DNA from: an uncultured Dialister sp.
GTDB lineage: Bacteria; Bacillota; Negativicutes; Veillonellales; Dialisteraceae
Direction: 5' to 3'
Length of the DNA: 37,125 nucleotides
Assembly (NCBI GenBank): GCA_900543165.1
Contig: UQQQ01000018.1
Coordinates: forward strand, 1-37,125
Shown: one piece after another, positions 31,124-37,125 of the stretch
Layout: each line of letters opens with the position of its first letter
Numbering within the stretch: position 1 is the first letter of the stretch
Notes under the pieces: generated by a model
What the model was told of the DNA's origin: nothing
Seen by the model: only the letters and a program-made list of their open reading frames with translations
The model's database searches: none
Translations under genes and position numbers: made by a program

Positions 31124-32184
31124 AAGGCCTCTTGATTTTGGAAAACGGCGCCCGCTTCGAAGGCGACCTCTTAGGCTCTGTCGAAGGGCTGGGGGAACTG
31201 GTCTTCAATACCGGCATGACCGGCTATCAGGAATGTTTCACGGACCCGTCCTATGAAGGACAGATCCTCACCCTGACCTACCCGCTCATCGGCAACTATG
31301 GCGCAAATGATCTTTTCATGCAGAACAGAAAGCCGGCAGCGGCAGGCTTCGTCCTTGACCAGATCGCGGAGCATCCGTCGAACTGGGAATGCAAGGAAAA
31401 GATCACTGATTTCATCGAAAGATACCATGTACCCTGCCTTTACAATGTCGATACCCGTGCCGTGACCCGCATGGTCCGTACCCAGGGCGTCATGAAAGCG
31501 ATCATCGTTTCGGCAGACAGAAGCGATGAATTCATCGCTGAAGAACTCGCAAAGCCGCTCCACAGAGATCAGGTAGAGCGCGTGACGACCGACTACCCCT
31601 ATACCTATGGTGACGGGAAGTATCAGGTCTCCCTTCTCGACTGCGGTCTGAAAAAGAATATCCTTGTCTCGCTGGCAGCCAATGACTGCACCGTCCATGT
31701 CTTCCCGGCGCATACGTCTGCCGAAGATCTGCTGGCAGGAAATCCGGACGGCATCTTCCTCTCTCCTGGACCAGGGGACCCGCAGGATGTGCCATTCGTC
31801 GTAGAGACCGTCAAGAAGCTCATCGGAAAGAAACCGATCTTCGGCATCTGCCTCGGTATCCAGATGCTGGCGACAGCGCTCGGCGGTCACACCTTCAAGC
31901 TGCCATTTGGCCATCGCGGAGCGAACCACCCGGTCAAGGATCTTCGCACCGGCCGCGTCTATATCACCAGCCAGAACCATGGCTATGCGATCTCCGATGA
32001 TGACCTTCCGGAATGCATCGAAGTCACCCACAGAAGCGTCAATGACGGCACCATCGAAGGCATCCGTCACAAGACCCTTCCGATCCAGGCTGTCCAGTAC
32101 CATCCGGAAGCCTCCCCGGGACCGAAGGATAATTTCTATCTCTTCACCGAATTTACCAAGGCCATGGAGGAATTCAAAAAATGA
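31120..32184 (+). CDS. carA: Carbamoyl-phosphate synthase small subunit (glutaminase)
   Basis: Protein of 354 residues that hydrolyses glutamine and passes ammonia to CarB. The N-terminal CarA domain (LENGARFEG...GELVFNTGMTGYQE) is followed by a class I glutamine amidotransferase domain with the nucleophile Cys244 in FGICLGIQ and the partner residues His328 and Glu330 in YHPEASPGP. The motif usually reads GICLGHQ; Ile replaces His here, and this residue is not catalytic. Overlaps of four bases with pyrC and carB indicate coupled translation. Confidence 0.96.
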   Translation: MKGLLILENGARFEGDLLGSVEGLGELVFNTGMTGYQECFTDPSYEGQILTLTYPLIGNYGANDLFMQNRKPAAAGFVLDQIAEHPSNWECKEKITDFIERYHVPCLYNVDTRAVTRMVRTQGVMKAIIVSADRSDEFIAEELAKPLHRDQVERVTTDYPYTYGDGKYQVSLLDCGLKKNILVSLAANDCTVHVFPAHTSAEDLLAGNPDGIFLSPGPGDPQDVPFVVETVKKLIGKKPIFGICLGIQMLATALGGHTFKLPFGHRGANHPVKDLRTGRVYITSQNHGYAISDDDLPECIEVTHRSVNDGTIEGIRHKTLPIQAVQYHPEASPGPKDNFYLFTEFTKAMEEFKK

Positions 32185-35100
32185 TCAATAAAGACGTGAA
32201 GAAAGTCCTCGTCATCGGCAGCGGCCCGATCGTCATCGGACAGGCTGCGGAATTTGACTATGCCGGTACCCAGGCCTGCCGCTCCCTTCGTGAAGAGGGC
32301 GTCGAAGTCGTCCTGGTGAACAGCAATCCGTCCACCATCATGACGGACGTGGATATCGCTGACCGTGTCTATATCGAACCGATCACCCTGCCATTCGTGA
32401 CAGAAGTCATCAAGAAAGAACGCCCGGACGCGCTGCTCGCGACACTGGGAGGGCAGGTTGGCCTCAACATGGCTGTCCAGCTCTCGGACGCCGGTGTCCT
32501 CGACCAGTACGGCGTGAAGCTCCTGGGTTCTTCTCTCCATGCGATCAAGCATGCGGAAGACCGTGAACTCTTCAAGGATGCGATGGAAGAAATCCATCAG
32601 CCAGTCCCGGAATCTGAAATTTTCGAGGAACTGGAACCAGCCATCGCCTTTGCCGACAGGATCGGCTACCCGGTCATTATCCGTCCGGCTTACACCTTAG
32701 GCGGCACCGGCGGCGGCATCGCGCACGACCGCTATGAGATGGAAGAAATCGCGAACCGCGGCATCAAACTTTCCCCGATCAATCAGATCCTCGTAGAACG
32801 GAGCATCGCGGGCTGGAAGGAAGTCGAATTCGAAGTCATGCGCGACAGTGCGGATAACTGCATCATCGTCTGCGCCATGGAAAATATCGACCCGGTCGGC
32901 GTCCATACCGGCGACTCCATCGTCGTCGCTCCGACCCAGACGCTGACCGATGGCCAGTACCAGATGCTCCGTACCGCATCTCTCGACATCATTCGCTACC
33001 TTAAGATCGAAGGCGGCTGCAATGTCCAGTACGGCCTCGATACCAAGACGAACCAGTACTACGTCATCGAAGTCAATCCGCGTGTCAGCCGTTCCTCCGC
33101 GCTCGCATCGAAAGCCACCGGCTACCCGATCGCGAAAGTCGCAGCGAAGATCGCCCTCGGCCTGCACCTCGATGAAATCACGAATGCCATCACCGGCAAT
33201 ACGAAAGCCTGCTTCGAACCATCCATTGACTATGTCGTATGCAAATTCCCACGCTGGCCATTCGAAAAATTCACCCTCGCGGATCGCGCCATCGGCACCC
33301 AGATGAAAGCGACCGGCGAAGTCATGGCACTCGACCGCACGCTCGAAGGCTCGCTCCTGAAAGCCCTCCGCTCGCTGGAAGTAGGGGAAGGCTACCTGCA
33401 CCTGAAGAAACTCGACGGACAGTCCCTCTATGATATACGCTGCCTGCTCTCCCGCATCGACAACGAAAGAATCTTCGTCCTTGCCGAAGCCCTTCGCCGC
33501 GGCATCGAACCGGAAGAAATCAACCGCATCACCAAGATCGACCTCTTCTTTATCTACAAGATCCAGAACATCATCAAGATGGAACGCCGCCTCATGAAGG
33601 AAGGCCTCACCGAAGAGACACTGAAAGCGGCGAAACGCATCCAGATGCCGGATGAAGCCATTGCACACTTCGCTGAAGTCACCCCGAAAGACGTCGAAAA
33701 CTTCAAGAAGAAACTGGATTTCCATCCGGACTTCAAGATGGTCGATACCTGCGCGGCAGAATTTGAAGCGCACACCCCGTACTACTACTCCACCTACGGC
33801 GCAGAAGACGAAGTGAAGCCGCAGGGCAAGGGCTCCGTCGTCGTCTTCGGCTCCGGCCCGATCCGCATCGGTCAGGGCATCGAATTCGACTACTGCTCCG
33901 TCCATGCCTCCTGGGCACTGCGCAAGGCGGGGAAGAAATCCATCGTCATCAATAACAACCCGGAAACCGTTTCCACCGACTTCGATACCTCCGACTCCCT
34001 GTACTTCGAACCACTGACCGAGCAGGACGTCCTCGAAATCATCGACAAAGAAAAACCGGAAGGCGTCATCTGCCAGTTCGGCGGACAGACCGCCATCAAC
34101 TTGGCGACCCCGATGGCCAAGCGCGGCATCCGCATCATCGGCTCCTCGAATGAATCCATCGATATGGCCGAAGACCGCGAACGCTTCGACACCCTGATGG
34201 GGCAGCTCGGTATCGCGCGCCCGAAGGGCTGCCTCGTCGAGTCCGTCGAAGAAGCGATGGCAAAGACAGAAGAGCTGGAATACCCGCTCATCGTCCGCCC
34301 GAGCTACGTTCTTGGCGGCCGCGCGATGCAGATCGTTTACGATCAGGCAGAACTTCGCCAGTACCTGAAAGAAGCCGTCGTTGCTTCCCACGAGCATCCT
34401 GTCCTCATCGATCAGTACATGGTCGGCCGTGAAGTCGAAGTCGATGCCATTTCCGATGGCAATGACGTCTGCATCCCCGGCATCATGGAACAGATCGAAC
34501 GCTCCGGCGTCCACTCCGGCGACTCCATCGCTGTCTACCCGCCGCAGCACCTCTCGCAGGAAATCATCGAGACACTGACCGATTACACCAGAGAAATCGC
34601 CAAAGCCATGAACGTCAAGGGCCTTGTGAATATCCAGTTCATCGTGGTCAAAGACAAAGTCTATGTCATCGAAGTCAATCCGAGAGCCAGCCGTACCGTA
34701 CCATTCATGAGCAAGATCACCGGCATCAATATGGTCGAATACGCGACCCGCATCGCGCTCGGCGAAAGCCTCAAAGACACCGGCCTTCCGCTCGGCCTCG
34801 TCCCGGATAAAGGCTACGTCGCGATCAAAGCGCCTGTCTTCTCCTTCTCGAAGCTCGGCCTCGTAGAAATCAAACTGGGACCGGAAATGAAATCCACCGG
34901 CGAAGTCATGGGCATCGGCCACACCTATCAGGAAGCCCTCTACAAGGCTGTCGTGGCTGCTCATCTCACCGTGCCGGCAGGCGGCAATGTCCTCATCACC
35001 GTCTCCGACCGTGACAAGCCGGAAACTGCCGAACTCGCCAAAGGCTTCGTAGAGCTGGGCTACCACCTCATCTGCACCTCCGGCACCGGTGCTTATTTCG

Positions 35101-35381
35101 AAAAACTCGGCATCCCGGTCGAAATCATCAAGAAGATCCATGAAAAGGGCGAAAACTGTGAAAAGTACCTGAAGTCCGGCCGTGTCGACATGCTCGTCAA
35201 TACCATTTCCTATGGCAGCCAGATCGAGCAGGAAGGCTATGACCTGCGCCGCATCGCTGTCGAGCTTGCGATCCCCTGCATCACCTCCCTTGATACCGCG
35301 AAGGAAGTCCTGCGCGTCATGGCAGCCTCTTCGAGCGAACCGCACGTCGAAGCTATTCAGGACTATGTGAAGGAGAATTGA
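32181..35381 (+). CDS. carB: Carbamoyl-phosphate synthase large subunit
   Basis: Protein of 1066 residues that makes carbamoyl phosphate from bicarbonate, ammonia and two ATP. It has the two homologous ATP-grasp halves: the first starts KKVLVIGSGPIVIGQAAEFDYAGTQAC and the second, near residue 551, starts SVVVFGSGPIRIGQGIEFDYCSVHA. A C-terminal MGS-like regulatory domain (about 935-1066) is present. Length is normal. The first codons overlap carA by ATGA. An 882-codon open frame on the opposite strand is a shadow caused by codon bias. Confidence 0.97.
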   Translation: MINKDVKKVLVIGSGPIVIGQAAEFDYAGTQACRSLREEGVEVVLVNSNPSTIMTDVDIADRVYIEPITLPFVTEVIKKERPDALLATLGGQVGLNMAVQLSDAGVLDQYGVKLLGSSLHAIKHAEDRELFKDAMEEIHQPVPESEIFEELEPAIAFADRIGYPVIIRPAYTLGGTGGGIAHDRYEMEEIANRGIKLSPINQILVERSIAGWKEVEFEVMRDSADNCIIVCAMENIDPVGVHTGDSIVVAPTQTLTDGQYQMLRTASLDIIRYLKIEGGCNVQYGLDTKTNQYYVIEVNPRVSRSSALASKATGYPIAKVAAKIALGLHLDEITNAITGNTKACFEPSIDYVVCKFPRWPFEKFTLADRAIGTQMKATGEVMALDRTLEGSLLKALRSLEVGEGYLHLKKLDGQSLYDIRCLLSRIDNERIFVLAEALRRGIEPEEINRITKIDLFFIYKIQNIIKMERRLMKEGLTEETLKAAKRIQMPDEAIAHFAEVTPKDVENFKKKLDFHPDFKMVDTCAAEFEAHTPYYYSTYGAEDEVKPQGKGSVVVFGSGPIRIGQGIEFDYCSVHASWALRKAGKKSIVINNNPETVSTDFDTSDSLYFEPLTEQDVLEIIDKEKPEGVICQFGGQTAINLATPMAKRGIRIIGSSNESIDMAEDRERFDTLMGQLGIARPKGCLVESVEEAMAKTEELEYPLIVRPSYVLGGRAMQIVYDQAELRQYLKEAVVASHEHPVLIDQYMVGREVEVDAISDGNDVCIPGIMEQIERSGVHSGDSIAVYPPQHLSQEIIETLTDYTREIAKAMNVKGLVNIQFIVVKDKVYVIEVNPRASRTVPFMSKITGINMVEYATRIALGESLKDTGLPLGLVPDKGYVAIKAPVFSFSKLGLVEIKLGPEMKSTGEVMGIGHTYQEALYKAVVAAHLTVPAGGNVLITVSDRDKPETAELAKGFVELGYHLICTSGTGAYFEKLGIPVEIIKKIHEKGENCEKYLKSGRVDMLVNTISYGSQIEQEGYDLRRIAVELAIPCITSLDTAKEVLRVMAASSSEPHVEAIQDYVKEN

Positions 35382-35382
35382 T

Positions 35383-36150
35383 ATGGCAGGCTATGTAGAA
35401 AAAGGCCGTATCCTCACCCATGAGCTGGTCGGCCCCTCCATCTGGCGCATGCGCCTTGAGCTCCCGCTCATCGCAAGAGACGCAAAGCCCGGTCAGTTCA
35501 TCCATGTGAAAGTGAATGACCCCACCTGCATCCTGCGCCGCCCGATCTCTATCGCCGGCACAGAACCGGGGAAGGGCATCCTTGAGATCATTTACCGCAT
35601 CGTCGGCAAAGGCACCGAAGCCATGGCGCGCCTCAAAGCAGGAGACGTGGTCGACTGCTTGGGGCCGCTGGGCACTGCTTTCGATATGGATAAAAATCAC
35701 ATCGTCGGCATCGGCGGCGGCGTCGGCATCGCGCCGATTCTCTTCATGGCAAGGAAAGCGAAGCCGGGCCAGATGACCGTCGTCATCGGCGGACGCAACA
35801 AGGAAGAAGTCTTCTGGAAAGACCTTTTCCCCAAGACTCTGAAAGAGCTCATCGTCACCACCGATGATGGCTCCTATGGAACCAAAGGATTCTCTGTCTC
35901 CGTCCTCCCCGAGCTCTTCAAGAATGGCAATGTCGATGAAGCCTGCGTCTGCGGACCTGGCATCATGATGCGCATCACCGCGCAGATGGCAAAAGAAGCG
36001 AATGTCCCCTGCGAAGTCTCCATGGAGAGACGCATGGGCTGCGGCATCGGCACCTGCCTCGGCTGCGTATGTGACAGAGCCGATGGCAAAGGTCACTACA
36101 AAGTCTGCGTAGACGGACCCGTATTCAAAGCAGAGGAGGTCGTATTATGA
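35383..36150 (+). CDS. pyrK: Dihydroorotate dehydrogenase B, electron transfer subunit
   Basis: Protein of 255 residues that carries electrons from PyrD to NAD+. The FAD-binding motif RRPISIAG is near residue 51, and GIGGGVGIAPILFMARKA starts the nucleotide-binding domain. A [2Fe-2S] cluster is bound by Cys220, Cys225, Cys228 and Cys242 in CGIGTCLGC...KVC. The ATG lies one base after the carB stop with AAGGAG upstream, and its end overlaps pyrD by four bases. Confidence 0.96.
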   Translation: MAGYVEKGRILTHELVGPSIWRMRLELPLIARDAKPGQFIHVKVNDPTCILRRPISIAGTEPGKGILEIIYRIVGKGTEAMARLKAGDVVDCLGPLGTAFDMDKNHIVGIGGGVGIAPILFMARKAKPGQMTVVIGGRNKEEVFWKDLFPKTLKELIVTTDDGSYGTKGFSVSVLPELFKNGNVDEACVCGPGIMMRITAQMAKEANVPCEVSMERRMGCGIGTCLGCVCDRADGKGHYKVCVDGPVFKAEEVVL

Positions 36151-37055
36151 GCTCTTTAGCTGTGAATTTCCTCGGCATCCCAATGGCAAGCCCGGTGATC
36201 GGCGCCTCCGGCACCGTCGGCTTCGGACTTGAGCTTGCCAAGTTCATCGATATGAAGAAAGTCGGTGCCATCTCAGGCAAGGGCCTTGCGCCGACGCCAT
36301 GGACTGGCAATAACGGTACCCGCATCGCGGAAACTACCTCCGGCATGCTGAACTGCATCGGTCTGGAAAATCCGGGCGCGCCGTACTTCTTGGAACACTA
36401 CCTTCCGGAAGTGAAGAAACTCGGCTGTCCCTACATCGCGAACATGGTCGGCAAATCCGTCGAAGAATACGCCGAATGCGCGAAACTCCTCTCCGTCCCC
36501 GGAATCTCGGCGCTCGAAGTCAATATTTCTTGCCCGAATGTCAAAGTCGGCGGCGCAGCCTTCGGCACTGACCCCGAGCAGGCAGCCTCTGTCACCAGAG
36601 CTGTGAAGGATGCGACAGATCTTCCTGTCATCGTGAAGCTCTCTCCGAATGTGACGGACGTAGTCACCATCGCCAAAGCCGTCGAAGCGGCCGGCGCTGA
36701 TGCCATCTCTCTCATCAATACCCTCCTCGGCATCGCTATCGATACCAGAACGAGAACCCCGATCCTCGGCAACGTCACCGGCGGCCTCTCCGGCCCGGCG
36801 ATCAAGCCTGTGGCTCTTCGTATGGTCTGGCAGGTCGCGAAAGCCGTCAGCATCCCCATCTGCGGACTGGGCGGCGTCATGACCGGCGAGGACGTCGTCG
36901 AATTCATGATGGCGGGGGCGAAGACCGTACAGGTCGGCACGGCAAACCTCGCTGATCCGACCGCCATGGCACGCATCGTCCGTGAACTCGATGCATGGTG
37001 TGATAAGAATGGCGTCAAAGATGTCAATGAGATCATCGGCACGCTGAAAGCGTGA
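36147..37055 (+). CDS. pyrD: Dihydroorotate dehydrogenase B, catalytic subunit
   Basis: FMN enzyme of 302 residues that oxidises dihydroorotate to orotate. Class 1B is shown by the active-site cysteine Cys129 in NISCPNVKVGG and by pyrK next to it. Other motifs are GASGTVGFG near 20, NGTRIAETTSGMLNCIGLENPG, and the phosphate-binding GLGGVMTGEDVVEFMMAGA. The operon stops here: pyrF and pyrE, needed to reach UMP, must lie elsewhere. Confidence 0.97.
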   Translation: MSSLAVNFLGIPMASPVIGASGTVGFGLELAKFIDMKKVGAISGKGLAPTPWTGNNGTRIAETTSGMLNCIGLENPGAPYFLEHYLPEVKKLGCPYIANMVGKSVEEYAECAKLLSVPGISALEVNISCPNVKVGGAAFGTDPEQAASVTRAVKDATDLPVIVKLSPNVTDVVTIAKAVEAAGADAISLINTLLGIAIDTRTRTPILGNVTGGLSGPAIKPVALRMVWQVAKAVSIPICGLGGVMTGEDVVEFMMAGAKTVQVGTANLADPTAMARIVRELDAWCDKNGVKDVNEIIGTLKA

Positions 37056-37071
37056 CCGACAGATGATCAAG

Positions 37072-37121
37072 AAAAGGAGCTGTGAAGAAATGAATCCTCA
37101 TTTCTTCACAGCTCCTTTTTA
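37072..37121 (+). terminator. Rho-independent terminator of the pyr operon
   Basis: A 22-bp perfect stem (37072-37093 with 37098-37119), a four-base loop, and T residues. It begins 17 bases after pyrD and is unusually long. A-rich and T-rich flanks would let it act in both directions. Confidence 0.95.
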
Positions 37122-37125
37122 CTTT

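Noticed and set aside
32697..35345. An 882-codon open frame on the minus strand inside carB
   Set aside because: Same reason: carB is complete and conserved, and the reverse frame is an Asp/Phe/Gly-rich product of codon bias.

Overview
The window reads as a chromosomal stretch from a Gram-positive-type (Bacillota) genome of moderately high GC. The markers are a phenylalanyl T-box in front of pheST, a BirA-like operator in front of bioY, the gene order dprA-topA-trmFO, folate-type TrmFO, and a pyrB-pyrC-carA-carB-pyrK-pyrD operon with class 1B dihydroorotate dehydrogenase. Together with the TAXI-type TRAP transporter, this suggests Negativicutes, perhaps a Dialister-like Veillonellaceae member. 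The taxon is inferred from gene content and memory, not from a search. Codon usage looks even across the genes and I see no prophage, IS transposase, tRNA, rRNA or CRISPR array.

Layout. 1-1910: a GT2 polyprenyl-phosphate glycosyltransferase and a GtrA-type membrane protein. 1911-6231: a probable biotin-responsive set, made of the BirA-like operator and promoter, the biotin transporter BioY, a MaoC-like hot-dog protein, an unusual thiolase and an acyl-adenylate ligase. This parallels the B. subtilis yhfU-yhfT-yhfS group. 6575-14968: DNA and RNA maintenance genes (yraN, comM/yifB, dprA, topA, trmFO). 15245-19142: promoter, T-box leader, pheS, pheT and terminator. 19287-19781 (minus): a SpeD homologue that lacks the self-cleaving serine. 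20077-21593: an HNH-like protein overlapping dCTP deaminase. 21776-25588: TAXI receptor, DUF1850 protein and fused TRAP permease. 25671-26110: a gene-free region with a possible structured minus-strand RNA. 26403-28025: a stand-alone OLD-family ATPase/TOPRIM nuclease. 28791-37121: the pyrimidine operon and its terminator.

The most unusual property is the intergenic DNA. At least ten gaps hold mosaic copies of one composite repeat: CTAG-rich arrays of short units, a GCGGCGC/GCGCCGC hairpin, a body rich in 'gagaaattagaaatg'-type runs, and a 'gggctaaccctgaaccc' end that often stops just before a ribosome binding site. A second family is MITE-like, about 145-161 bp, with ends GGGAAACGCTGATT/AATCAGYGTTTCCC. 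It has three near-complete copies and several relics. A third is a 270-bp element with 17-bp perfect terminal inverted repeats and a 10-bp flanking direct repeat; it has split a copy of the first family.

How the genes work together: the pyr operon carries carbamoyl phosphate through to orotate, and its genes mostly overlap by ATGA. The TRAP genes form one uptake system for an unknown organic anion. The bioY set probably links biotin status to acyl-chain metabolism. The HNH-Dcd pair and the OLD nuclease are the only genes with a plausible anti-phage role, and that role is inference.
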